Shown: positions 33,140 to 42,000 of the stretch, one piece after another
Numbering within the stretch: the stretch's first letter is position 1
Layout: the number at the start of each line of letters is the position of its first letter
Assembly: GCF_009687885.1 (NCBI RefSeq)
Contig: NZ_BLAF01000049.1
Span: forward strand, 1-64,000
Reading direction: 5' to 3'
Length of the DNA: 64,000 bases
Source: Acrocarpospora pleiomorpha
GTDB taxonomy: Bacteria > Actinomycetota > Actinomycetes > Streptosporangiales > Streptosporangiaceae
Notes under the pieces: model-generated
Told to the model about the DNA's origin: nothing
Database searches by the model: none
The model's input: only the letters and a program-made list of their open reading frames with translations
Made by a program: the position numbers and the translations under genes

Positions 33140-33985
33140 ATGACAGTTATCGGTGTAGTGGGCGCCGGCGTGATGGGAGTCGGCGTCGCCCAGAACCTGG
33201 CGCAGACCGGCCACGACGTGGTGCTGGTGGACACGAACGAGGAGATCCTCGCGGCGGCCCGCAGCACCATCTGGCGCAACGCCAGGATGAGCAGCCTGAT
33301 GGGCGGCCCGGTCCTGGACCCCGACGACGTGCTGTCCCGGATCACCACCGCGGTGGGCGCCGAGGCGGTCGCCAAGGCCGACGTCGTCATCGAGAACGTG
33401 ACGGAGAACTGGGACATCAAGCGATCGGTGTACGAGACGATGGACGCGGTCTGCGGGCCCGACACCATCTTCATCGTCAACACCTCCGCGATTCCGATCA
33501 CCAAGGTCGCCGCCGTCACCGGCCGCCCGGACAAGGTGGTCGGGGTGCACTTCATGAACCCGGTCCCGGCCAAGCCGGCCTGCGAGCTGATCCCCGGCGT
33601 GCACACCACCGCCGAGACCGTCGAACGCACCCGCGACCTGCTGGCCGCCATGGGCAAGAAGGCGATCGACGTCAAGGACGCCTGCGGTTTCGTGTCCAAC
33701 CGGGTCCTGATGCTCACCGTCAACGAGGCCGCGTTCCTCGTGCACGAGGGCGTCGCCACCGCCGAGTCGGTCGACGAGGTGTTCCGGAGCTGCTTCGGCC
33801 ACCCGATGGGCCCGCTGGAGACGGCCGACCTGATCGGCGTCGACACCATCCTCTACAGCGTCGAGGTGCTCTACGAGCACTACGCCGACAGCAAGTACCG
33901 CCCCTGCCCGCTGCTCAAGCAGATGACCGACGCGGGCCTGCACGGCCGCAAGTCGGGCCGCGGGTTCTACACCTACGCCAACTAA
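33140..33985 (+). CDS. 3-hydroxyacyl-CoA dehydrogenase-like enzyme (FkbK type) of hydroxymalonyl/methoxymalonyl-ACP synthesis
   Basis: NAD-dependent oxidation of the carrier-bound glyceryl unit, the first dehydrogenation on the way to hydroxymalonyl-ACP. The 281-residue protein opens with a Rossmann fold (VGAGVMGVG at residues 6-14, acidic residue at the end of strand 2 in VLVD). It has the 3-hydroxyacyl-CoA dehydrogenase C-terminal domain (FGHPMGPLETADLIG, ending GRKSGRGFYTY). The ATG follows GGAGAGG. It is followed at short spacing by a discrete ACP, an acyl-CoA dehydrogenase and an FkbH-like protein, the order found in extender cassettes of the FK520, ansamitocin and zwittermicin type. The assignment to this role rests on that context. 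Confidence 0.92.
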   Translation: MTVIGVVGAGVMGVGVAQNLAQTGHDVVLVDTNEEILAAARSTIWRNARMSSLMGGPVLDPDDVLSRITTAVGAEAVAKADVVIENVTENWDIKRSVYETMDAVCGPDTIFIVNTSAIPITKVAAVTGRPDKVVGVHFMNPVPAKPACELIPGVHTTAETVERTRDLLAAMGKKAIDVKDACGFVSNRVLMLTVNEAAFLVHEGVATAESVDEVFRSCFGHPMGPLETADLIGVDTILYSVEVLYEHYADSKYRPCPLLKQMTDAGLHGRKSGRGFYTYAN

Positions 33986-34008
33986 GCGCAAACCTTAAGG
34001 AGCCGGTT

Positions 34009-34257
34009 ATGTCCGACAACACCAAGGACCAGATCCTCGACTTCGTCCGCGCCCGATACCCGCAGGCGGACATCGACGAGTCCCAGGACATCTTCGCCCT
34101 GGGCTTCGTGAACTCGCTGTTCGCGATGGAGCTGGTGATGTTCATCGAGAAGACGTTCGGCATCACCATCCCCAACGACGAGCTGAAGATCGACAACTTC
34201 AGGACCGCCAACACCATGGCGGAGTTGGTGGGCCGGCTCACCCCCGCGCGGGTCTGA
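34009..34257 (+). CDS. Discrete acyl carrier protein (FkbJ type) for the extender unit
   Basis: An 82-residue stand-alone ACP. The phosphopantetheine Ser is Ser36 in GFVNSLFAMEL, a motif typical of extender-unit carrier proteins and different from the GFDS and GGNSL motifs of the PKS modules here. A strong AAGGAG site lies 6 bases upstream of the ATG. It should hold the glyceryl, hydroxy-oxopropionyl and hydroxymalonyl intermediates made by the neighbouring enzymes. It should be activated by the phosphopantetheinyl transferase encoded downstream (inference). Confidence 0.93.
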   Translation: MSDNTKDQILDFVRARYPQADIDESQDIFALGFVNSLFAMELVMFIEKTFGITIPNDELKIDNFRTANTMAELVGRLTPARV

Positions 34258-34258
34258 C

Positions 34259-35407
34259 ATGACGACCCTGGCTGAGATCGCGCCGGACACGCTCCAGGTC
34301 ACCGACCGGACGTCCGCCCGCGCGTTCGTCGACACCCACATCGCCCCGTACGCCGACGCGTACGACCGGCAGGGCCGCGTGCCCGAGGAGCTGCTGGAGC
34401 GGATGACCGCCGCCGGGCTCTGGGCCCCCTTCCTCCCCCCGGAGGCCGGCGGCGCCGGGATGGACCTGGTCACCCTCGGCGAGGTCCACGAGGAGGTGGG
34501 CCGGGGCTGCTCCTCGGTCCGCAGCCTGCTCACCGTGCACACGATGGTGTCGTGGGCGGTGCAGCGGTGGGGCAGCCCGGACCAGCGCGAGCGGTGGGCG
34601 CCGGCGCTCAGCCGGGGGGACGTGCTCGCCGCGTTCTGCCTGTCCGAGCCCGGCGCCGGCAGCGACGCGTCCGGGATCTCCACCAACGTCGTGGCGCGGA
34701 ACGGCGGGTGGACGCTCAACGGCGTCAAAAAGTGGATCACCAACGGCCAGCGGGCCGACCTGTTCCTGGTCTTCGCCCGCACGGCCACCAGCATCGGCGC
34801 GTTCCTGGTCCCCAGGAACAGCCCCGGCGTCGAGGTGACCCCGATCGAGGACATGCTCGGCACCCGGGCGTCGATGATCGCGGAGGTCTCCTTCCGCGAC
34901 GTCGCCCTCGGCCCGGACGCGCTGCTCGGCCCGAGCGGCTTCACCGCCGGCATGGTGCTGACCGGCACCCTGGACCTCGGCCGCTACAGCGTCGCGACCG
35001 GTTCCGTCGGCATCATCCAGGCCGCCCTGGAGGCGTGCGCCGCGTACGCCTCCCGCCGCACCGTCGGCGGGTCGCTGCTCAAGGACCTGCCGCTGATCCA
35101 GGCGAAGCTCTCCGACATGGTCACCGACGCGCGGGCGGCCCGCCTGCTCGTCGCGGAAGCCGGTCGGCTCAAGGACGCCGGCGAGGCGTCCACGATCATG
35201 GCGACCTGGGTGGCGAAGTACTTCGCCTCCACCGCCGCCGCCAGGCACGCGACCGAGGCGGTCCAGATCCACGGCGCGAACGGCTGCAGCCCCGACTACC
35301 CGGTGGCGCGGCTGTACCGGGACGCCAAGGTCATGGAGATCATCGAAGGCAGCAACGAGATCCAGCGCATCACCATCGCTGGCCAGGCAGAACGGGAGAT
35401 CATCTGA
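34259..35407 (+). CDS. Acyl-CoA dehydrogenase-like enzyme (FkbI type) of extender-unit synthesis
   Basis: A 382-residue FAD-dependent acyl-CoA dehydrogenase fold. In this pathway type it performs the second oxidation, to a carboxylate, on the carrier protein. Recognisable family segments are the substrate/FAD region FCLSEPGAGSDASG near residues 127-140, KKWITNG near 158, and the C-terminal IIEGSNEIQR near 361-370 with the Glu expected as catalytic base. It begins one base after the ACP stop, and its own stop overlaps the next ATG (TGATG), so translation is probably coupled. A second, different acyl-CoA dehydrogenase lies on the other strand at 37850-39010. Confidence 0.92.
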   Translation: MTTLAEIAPDTLQVTDRTSARAFVDTHIAPYADAYDRQGRVPEELLERMTAAGLWAPFLPPEAGGAGMDLVTLGEVHEEVGRGCSSVRSLLTVHTMVSWAVQRWGSPDQRERWAPALSRGDVLAAFCLSEPGAGSDASGISTNVVARNGGWTLNGVKKWITNGQRADLFLVFARTATSIGAFLVPRNSPGVEVTPIEDMLGTRASMIAEVSFRDVALGPDALLGPSGFTAGMVLTGTLDLGRYSVATGSVGIIQAALEACAAYASRRTVGGSLLKDLPLIQAKLSDMVTDARAARLLVAEAGRLKDAGEASTIMATWVAKYFASTAAARHATEAVQIHGANGCSPDYPVARLYRDAKVMEIIEGSNEIQRITIAGQAEREII

Positions 35408-36483
35408 TGACCGTGGTCGACGAAACCCCCCTTGTCGTCCCGGCGAAGCCGGTCCGGGGGCGGATCAAGTGCGTGGTCTGGGACCTGGACAACACGCTCT
35501 GGGACGGCGTGCTGCTGGAGGACGGCCACGTCACCCTGCGGCCCGCGGTGGTGGCGCACATCCACCGGCTCGACCAGATGGGCGTGCTGCACTCGATCGC
35601 CAGCAAGAACGACCGCGACGCCGCGCTGGAGAAACTGCGCGAGTTCGGCATCGAGGACATGTTCCTGCACCCGCAGATCAACTGGAACCCCAAGTCCGAC
35701 TCGATCGCGCACATCGCGAAGGCGCTCAACCTCGGCCTGGACGCGTTCGCGTTCGTCGACGACCAGGAGTTCGAGCGCGGCGAGGTCGGCCACAGCCTGG
35801 CCGACGTCACCCTGGTCGACATCCTGGACCTGGAGGAAGCCCTGGCCCGGCCGGAGTTCATCCCCCGGTTCGTCACCGACGAGTCCGCCCAGCGCCGCAT
35901 CATGTACCAGGGCCAGGCCGCGCGGGACGAGCTGGAGGCCGACTTCGTCGGCACCAACGAGGAGTTCCTGGCCGGGCTCGAGATGCAGTTCACCATCGCC
36001 CCCGCCGTACGGGACGACCTGCAGCGGGCCGAGGAGCTGACGGTCCGCACCAACCAGCTCAACTCGACCGGCCGCACCTACTCCTACGAGGAGCTGGACG
36101 AGCTCCGCGAGTCGCCCGGCCACCTGCTGCTGGTCGCCTCCCTGACCGACCGGTTCGGCAGCTACGGCAAGATCGGCCTCGCCCTGGTGGAGAAGGGCGA
36201 GCGGGTGTGGCGGCTCAACATGATGCTGATGTCCTGCCGGGTGATGTCCCGCGGCGTCGGCATGGTGCTGCTCAACCACATCATGCGGCTGGCCCAGGCG
36301 GCCGGCGTGTCCGTGCGTGCCGACTTCGTGGAGACGGGCCGCAACCGGATGATGCAGGTCACCTACGCCTTCGCCGGGTTCCGCGAGGTCGCCAGGGACG
36401 GCGTGCACGTGGTCCTCGAGGCCGACCTGTCCACCGTCCAGCCGCCCCCGCCGTACGTCCACCTGGAGATCATCGATGAATGA
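35407..36483 (+). CDS. FkbH-like HAD-superfamily glyceryl transferase/phosphatase
   Basis: A 358-residue protein with the HAD nucleophile motif (WDLDNTLWDG near residues 24-33), a second HAD segment (VDDQEFERGE) and a C-terminal acetyltransferase-like half. FkbH proteins take 1,3-bisphosphoglycerate, remove phosphate and load glycerate on the discrete ACP. This is the entry step to methoxymalonyl-, hydroxymalonyl- or glyceryl-ACP. Together with the two upstream dehydrogenases and the ACP it completes a hydroxymalonyl-ACP set. The O-methyltransferase (FkbG type) that usually accompanies it is not present in this window. The gene overlaps the thioesterase start by 8 bases. Confidence 0.93.
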   Translation: MTVVDETPLVVPAKPVRGRIKCVVWDLDNTLWDGVLLEDGHVTLRPAVVAHIHRLDQMGVLHSIASKNDRDAALEKLREFGIEDMFLHPQINWNPKSDSIAHIAKALNLGLDAFAFVDDQEFERGEVGHSLADVTLVDILDLEEALARPEFIPRFVTDESAQRRIMYQGQAARDELEADFVGTNEEFLAGLEMQFTIAPAVRDDLQRAEELTVRTNQLNSTGRTYSYEELDELRESPGHLLLVASLTDRFGSYGKIGLALVEKGERVWRLNMMLMSCRVMSRGVGMVLLNHIMRLAQAAGVSVRADFVETGRNRMMQVTYAFAGFREVARDGVHVVLEADLSTVQPPPPYVHLEIIDE

Positions 36484-37252
36484 CGACGTGATCGGCCGGT
36501 GGATGCCGTTCGCCAGCCAGACCGGCGCAGGACCCGGCGCGCTCGCGCTGTACTGCCTGCCGCACGCCGGCGGCGCCGCCTCCACCTACCGGAGCTGGCA
36601 GCGCGTCCTGCCCGGGGTGGCCGTCCAGCCGATCCAGCTCCCTGGCCGGGACAGTAGGCTCAGGGAGCCCGCCTACGACCGGATGGGCCCGCTGATCGCC
36701 GACCTCGCCGAGGTCATCCAGGCAGACGTCTCGCTCGGCTCGGTCAACCGCAGATACGCCCTGTACGGCCACAGCCTCGGCGCGCTCGTCGTGTTCGAGC
36801 TGGCCCGCGAGATCCGCCGCCGCGGCGGGCCGCCGCCGGTGCACCTGTTCGTGTCCGGCTCGGTCGCCCCGCAGCTCGCCTACGAGGACGGCAAGCCGGT
36901 CGGGCAGATGACCCGGCCCGAGGTCGTGTCGATGCTCCGCGAGCTGGGCGGCACGCCGGAGTGGCTGCTGGCCGACCCCGGCGTGCTGGACATGATCCTC
37001 CCGGCCGTGGTGGCCGACTTCACCATCAAGGAGACCTACGAGTACCGCGACGAGAAGCCGCTGGACCTGCCCATCACGGCCATGCCCAGCACCGACGACT
37101 CCCGGATCAAGGCCGACACCGTGACGCCGTGGGGGGAGCAGACCACCGCGGACTACGAGCTCCAGCCGTTCGTCGGCGGCCACTTCGCGGTGTTCGAGCA
37201 GGCCGCGCTGACCCACAAGCTCATCTCCAAGGCCCTGCTCAAGTGGATGTGA
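36476..37252 (+). CDS. Type II thioesterase
   Basis: A 258-residue alpha/beta hydrolase of the GrsT/RifR type, which edits stalled or wrongly loaded carrier proteins in PKS and NRPS lines. Visible motifs are the N-terminal YCLPHAGG, the nucleophile elbow GHSLG with Ser100, and the C-terminal catalytic His in GGHFAVFE. It overlaps the FkbH-like gene by 8 bases and the next gene by 4, so it belongs to the same operon. It is the only thioesterase seen in the window. Since no PKS here ends in a TE domain, a release role cannot be excluded, but proofreading is the usual job. Confidence 0.93.
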   Translation: MNDDVIGRWMPFASQTGAGPGALALYCLPHAGGAASTYRSWQRVLPGVAVQPIQLPGRDSRLREPAYDRMGPLIADLAEVIQADVSLGSVNRRYALYGHSLGALVVFELAREIRRRGGPPPVHLFVSGSVAPQLAYEDGKPVGQMTRPEVVSMLRELGGTPEWLLADPGVLDMILPAVVADFTIKETYEYRDEKPLDLPITAMPSTDDSRIKADTVTPWGEQTTADYELQPFVGGHFAVFEQAALTHKLISKALLKWM

Positions 37253-37863
37253 AGCACCCCTGCGTGTGGCGGGTTCACCTCGATCAGCCGGAGGGCGCGA
37301 GGTGGGCCTCGCCGCTTTCCGGGCCGGAACGGGATCGCGCGGCGGCGCTGGCCGGCCCGGTCGAGCGCCGCCGCTTCACGGTCGCGCACACCGCCCTGCG
37401 CGCGGTCCTCGGGCGCCTGGCCGGCGTGCCGCCGGCCGGGCTCGTCTTCGGCACCGAGCACAACGGCCGGCCGTACCTGGTCGGCCACCCGATCGACTTC
37501 AACCTGTCGCGCTCGGAGGAGTGGGCGCTGATCGCGGTGGCTCCGCCGGGCCTGCGGGTGGGCGTGGACGTCGAGCGTGTCCGTCACGATCTGGATCACC
37601 TGGCCATGGCCCGGCACCTGTACCAGCCCGCCGAGGTGGACCACCTGACCCGGGCCGCGTCCCCCGTAGAGGGATATTTCCGGTTTTGGTGCGCCAAGGA
37701 GGCGTATGTCAAGGCGGTCGGGGTCGGCCTGTCCGGCCTGCGGGACACGCTGGTAACGCCGGAAGGGAACGCGACGGTGGGTTCGTCGCGTTCCCTTCGC
37801 TGGCTGGACGTGGCGCCCGGCTATGCGGGCGCCGTTGTTACAACCGCTGTCACGACCGCTTAG
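37249..37863 (+). CDS. Sfp-type 4'-phosphopantetheinyl transferase
   Basis: A 204-residue protein read from the GTG that overlaps the thioesterase stop (GTGA); no better start is seen. It converts apo-ACPs to holo form. Family motifs: FNLSRSEEWALIAVA near 84-98, GVDVE at 105-109 (Mg-binding acidic residues), and FWCAKEAYVKAVG at 146-158 (the W-x-x-KEA-x-x-K signature). It is the last gene of the plus-strand operon and meets the minus-strand operon end to end, with a 14-base overlap of the two 3' ends. A perfect hairpin lies inside its 3' part. Confidence 0.93.
   Translation: MKHPCVWRVHLDQPEGARWASPLSGPERDRAAALAGPVERRRFTVAHTALRAVLGRLAGVPPAGLVFGTEHNGRPYLVGHPIDFNLSRSEEWALIAVAPPGLRVGVDVERVRHDLDHLAMARHLYQPAEVDHLTRAASPVEGYFRFWCAKEAYVKAVGVGLSGLRDTLVTPEGNATVGSSRSLRWLDVAPGYAGAVVTTAVTTA
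37762..37798. terminator. Perfect 15-bp hairpin inside the PPTase gene, candidate terminator for the minus-strand operon
   Basis: Arms 37762-37776 and 37784-37798 are exact reverse complements (GAAGGGAACGCGACG), with a 7-base loop. The hairpin lies about 52 bases downstream of the acyl-CoA dehydrogenase stop on the minus strand and within the last 35 codons of the PPTase on the plus strand. There is no T-tract, as is common for actinobacterial hairpin terminators. The structure is seen directly; its function is inferred. Confidence 0.6.
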
Positions 37864-39010
37864 AAACCGGCACCACGTACCGGCTGAACACCAGGTCTCG
37901 CAGCACGTCGTCGCCGCCCTCCACGATCGACACGTACCGCACGTCGCGCAGCAGCTTGCCGATCACCGCGTCGTGGGTGTACCCGACGCCGCCGAACATC
38001 TCCGACGCGGCCGAGGCGATCTGCCAGCCGGTCTGGCCGCAGAACATCTTCGTGGTCAGCGCCGCCTTCAGCGTGCCCACCCGGAGGAACTCCTCGCCCG
38101 CGTCCGGCCGGGCCGCGATCTCGTCGTACTGGCGGGCCGCGGCCAGGCACTGGTTGGCCATCACGTCGATCTGCATCTCGAACTGGCCCAGCTTGGCCGC
38201 GAACACCGCGTTGTTGGCCAGCGCGATGCCCTTGACCTGCTTGGCCTTGCCGTACTCCATGCACACGTCGCGGATCCGGCGGGCGATGCCGAGCGCGGTC
38301 GTGGCGATCAGGATGCGGCTGGCGTTCAGCCCCACCTCCAGCAGCCGCAGCCCGTTGCCGCGCAGCACGTTGGCGGCCGGCACGCGGCAGCCTTCCAGCG
38401 TCACCTGGTAGGTGGCCGAGGAGCGCAGCCCCAGCACGTCCCAGCGTTTGTCGATCCGGACGCCCGGGATGTCCCGGGGGACCAGCACGGCCAGGTAGCC
38501 GGCCGGGTCGTCCTCGGCGCGGGCGATCACCACCAGGAAGTCGGCGAAGTCGGCGTTCGTGGAGAACGCCTTCTCCCCGTTCAGCACGATGTGGTCCCCG
38601 TCGGCGCGGGCGGTCGTGGTGATCCTGGCCAGCTCGCTGCCGGCCGCGTGCTCGCTGCCGAGCGTCGCGCAGAAGCCGTTCCCGGCGACCAGCTTGCCCA
38701 GGTAGTGGTCCCGCAGCTCGGGGGACCCGTACCAAGAGAGCATGCTGGTCGTCAGGACCGGGATGAACAGGGTGAACGCGGCGCCGGCGTCGGCGTAGGC
38801 GAGCTCGGCGACGATCCGGACGCTCTCCTCCAGGCCGAGGCCGGGGCCGCCGTGCTCTTTCGGCACCCACCAGTTCGCCAGGCCGGTGTCGGCGAACCGC
38901 TCGTACAGCGGGAGCGGGGCCTCGGCCAGGGAGTCGAGGTAGGCGTCCTTGCCGGTCAGCTCCCTGCGGGCGAACGCCTGGATCGCCCGCAGGTACTCCG
39001 GTTGCTTCAT
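37850..39010 (-). CDS. Acyl-CoA dehydrogenase family protein, last gene of the minus-strand PKS operon
   Basis: A 386-residue flavin-dependent dehydrogenase, clearly different from the FkbI-like one. The open frame extends far upstream, but the ATG at 39010 is the start: it overlaps the stop of the AT-less PKS (ATGA), follows a GAGG site and begins a normal N-terminal helix (MKQPEYLRAIQAF). Motifs: GFCATLGSEHAAGSE (FAD/substrate loop), NGEKAFSTNADFADF, and the C-terminal IVEGGDDVLRD with the catalytic-type Glu. Its substrate is unknown. Position and coupling suggest action on a CoA- or ACP-bound intermediate of this pathway, for example desaturation or supply of an unusual unit. A general beta-oxidation role is possible but less likely inside the operon. 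Confidence 0.9.
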   Translation of the reverse strand: MKQPEYLRAIQAFARRELTGKDAYLDSLAEAPLPLYERFADTGLANWWVPKEHGGPGLGLEESVRIVAELAYADAGAAFTLFIPVLTTSMLSWYGSPELRDHYLGKLVAGNGFCATLGSEHAAGSELARITTTARADGDHIVLNGEKAFSTNADFADFLVVIARAEDDPAGYLAVLVPRDIPGVRIDKRWDVLGLRSSATYQVTLEGCRVPAANVLRGNGLRLLEVGLNASRILIATTALGIARRIRDVCMEYGKAKQVKGIALANNAVFAAKLGQFEMQIDVMANQCLAAARQYDEIAARPDAGEEFLRVGTLKAALTTKMFCGQTGWQIASAASEMFGGVGYTHDAVIGKLLRDVRYVSIVEGGDDVLRDLVFSRYVVPVSKRS

Positions 39011-42000
39011 TCCGCCTCCCGGTCGTCGAGCAGCTCGGCCAGCAGGCGCACCGTCGGGCACTCCAGCAGGCCGGTCACCGGGACCGACGCGTTCAGCGCC
39101 TTGCGGATCCTGGTGGTCAGCTCGATCGCGAGCAGCGAGTGGCCGCCCAGCTCGAAGAAGTTGTCGGTGGCGCCGATCGGCTCGATGCCCAGCACGCGCG
39201 ACCAGATCTCGGCCAGCGCCGCCTCGGTGCCCTCCTTCGGCTCCACGTACGGGTTGTTCAGGTCCGGCCGGGGGTGGCGCTCCTGGTCGTCGAACGCGTC
39301 GTCGGCGCTGTGGATGTCGCCGGTGACCCACTGCGCCAGCCGTCCGTCCAGCGGGCCCGTCGAGATGACCAGGTGGCCGACCCGGTCGGTGGCCGACAGG
39401 GCCCGCTCGAAGATGTCGACGCCCTCCGCGGGGGCCATCGCGAAGCCGACGACGGCCTCGCTGTGGCCTTCCAGGCGGCCGGCGTCGATGCTCCAGGTGT
39501 CCCAGTCGACGGTCACCCAGCGGCCCCGGTCGGATACCCGAGCCTGCCGGATGTAGGCGTCCAGCGCCGCGTTGGCCGCCGCGTACGGCGCGAGCGTCAT
39601 GCCGCCCAGCACCGCCGCGATGGACGACAGCGTGACCCGCCGGTCGCGAGCCTGCTCGCCGAGCACCTTCTGCAGCACGTGGAAGCCCTTGACCTTGGCC
39701 GCCAGGTGGGCGTCGCACTGGTCGCGGTCCATCAGGTGGGCGAAGTTGAAGTACGCCCCGTCCTGCACGCCCGCGCCGTGCACCACCACGTCGATCCCGC
39801 CGAACCGCTCGACCGCCGCCTCGACGACGGCCGCCATCTGCCCCTCGTCCGCCACGTCGGCGGACAGGCACAGCACGCTCGCGCCCCGGCTCTCCAGGTC
39901 CAGGATGTTGCGGAGGTGCCGGGCGGTGCGCTCGCCGCCGGGGGGAGTCTCGGCCAGGAACGTGTCCCACTCTTCGGGGGGCGGCAGCGGCGACCGGGCG
40001 GTGAGGACCAGGTTGCAGCCGTACTTGCCGGCCAGGTGCCGGGACAGCACCAGGCCGACGTCGCCGAGGCCGCCGGTGATCAGCACGGTCTCGCCGTCCT
40101 TGATCGGGCGCGTCTCGTCGGTCAGCTCGTCGATCGGGAACGGCTCGTAGGTCCGCAGCCAGGTCTCGCCGGCGCGGACCGCGACCGGGCCCTCGTGCGG
40201 GGTGAGGATCGCGGCCAGGATCTGGGTGGTGAGCTGCCCGAGCGCGGCCTCGTCGCCGGGCGCGACGGTGTCGGCGTCGATCGTGCGGGCCCGGACCCGG
40301 GGGTTCTCCTGGGCCAGGCTCGGGGCCAGCGCCGCCAGCGTGGACTGCTCCGGGTGGCGCAAGTCAGAGCCGAGCACGCCGGCCGCCCGCGAGGTGAGCA
40401 GGGCGAGCTCGGCGCGCGGCGCGGAACCGCTGTTGTCGACCAGCTCCCTGGCCAGCGCCAGCACGGAGTAGAAGCCGCGGCGCTGCTCGGCGTCGAAGTG
40501 CTCGACCGGGTCCTGGCCCGGTTCCGGCTCGGCCCCGGCCAGGCTGAACCCGTGGATGATCGCGCGCGGCGCGACCAGCAGCGAGTACAGCAGCTCGGCC
40601 ATGTCATCGGGTTTGTCCGGCCGGATCGTGAAATTTCCGGCGTCGTCCTGGTCGAAGGTCGCGCCGCGGCGGACCGCGGTGACCTCGGCGCCCGCCGCGT
40701 TCAGGCGGTCGATCAGGGCCTCGCCCCGGGCGTCGTCGGCGAAGACCAGCCAGGGGCCGGCCGCCCGCAGCCGCTCGTCCAGGTCGGCGACCGCGAACGG
40801 GCGCTGCTTCCAGGTCGGCAGGTACGTCCACTTCGACCGGTCGAACGTCTTGTCGTTGCTGACCGGGGCGGCCTGGATGTTCGGGTTGGCCTTGACCCAG
40901 TAGTGGCGCTTCTGCCACGGGTAGGTGGGCAGCTCGACCCTGCGGCCCGCGCCGCGGTGCAGCGCGGTCCAGTCGATCGTGCTGCCGGCCTGCCACAGCC
41001 GGGCCAGCGTGGCCAGCAGCCACTCGGCCGCGGGCTCACTGTCGGCGGGGGAGACGATGATCTCCTCGGCCGCGTCCTCGCGCGTCACCTGCACGCCGAG
41101 GCGGCGCAGCCCGTCCGCCAGCGCGCCGAGCGCGTCGCCGCGGTCGGTGCCGTCCTCGATACCGAGCACGGCGTCGATCGCCGCGAGCAGCTCCGGCCAC
41201 CAGGCCTCCGGCGCGCTCTCCGGCGTGACCAGTCGGACCTTCGGGTTGCGGCGCTGGGTCTTGGCGCCGATCCAGCGGGCGGAGTCGGCCAGCGCCAGGA
41301 TCGCGTCGTCGCGGTCGGCGACCACGACCGCGCGCCGCAGCGCGAAGCCGCCGCGCGACACCTGCAGCGTGAACGCCACGTCCGCCAGATCCTCGGCGGA
41401 GTCGCCGGCCAGATAGCCGGCTAGCCGCTCGCCGAGCTGGTTCAGCGCGGTCTCGTCGGCCGCCGAGAACGTCAGCAGGTGCGGGCCCGGCCGGTCAGGA
41501 CGTGCCGCGCGCGGCGGCGCCTGCTCCAGGACCACGTGCGCGTTGGTGCCGCCGAGGCCGAACGAGCTGACCCCGGCCCGGCGCGGGTGCGGCCCCTCGG
41601 GCCAGGGCTGGTGCTCGGTCAGCACGGTGAACCGGTCCCGCGCCGTCGCCAGCGCCGGGTTCGGCTGGACGTAGTCCGGCACGCCCTGCAGCAGCTCGTG
41701 CTTGAGGCTCAGCGCGGCCCGCATCAGCCCGGTCACCCCGGACGCCCGGTCCAGGTGGCCCAGGCTCGGCTTCAGCGAGCCGAGCACGGCCGGGATCTCG
41801 CGCGGCTGGGTGAACACCCGGTTCATGGCGGCCAGCTCGATCGAGTCGCCCAGCATGGTGCCGGTGGCGTGGCACTCGACATACCCGATGGTGTCGGGCT
41901 TGACGCCGGCCACGCCGAGCGCCGATTCGATCACCTCGGCCTGGCCGTCCACGCCCGGCGCGGTGTATCCGGCCCGCATCCGGCCGTCGTTGTTGGCGGC

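Noticed and set aside
39011..39970. Extension of the acyl-CoA dehydrogenase frame upstream to 39970
   Set aside because: The extra residues are a low-complexity shadow of the AT-less PKS. The real start is the coupled ATG at 39010.
40898..41254. Frameshift or assembly gap as the cause of the missing AT
   Set aside because: The frame is open and continuous from KS adaptor to post-AT linker, and no AT motif is seen in the other frames of this stretch; an in-frame deletion fits better. A long-read check would still be useful.
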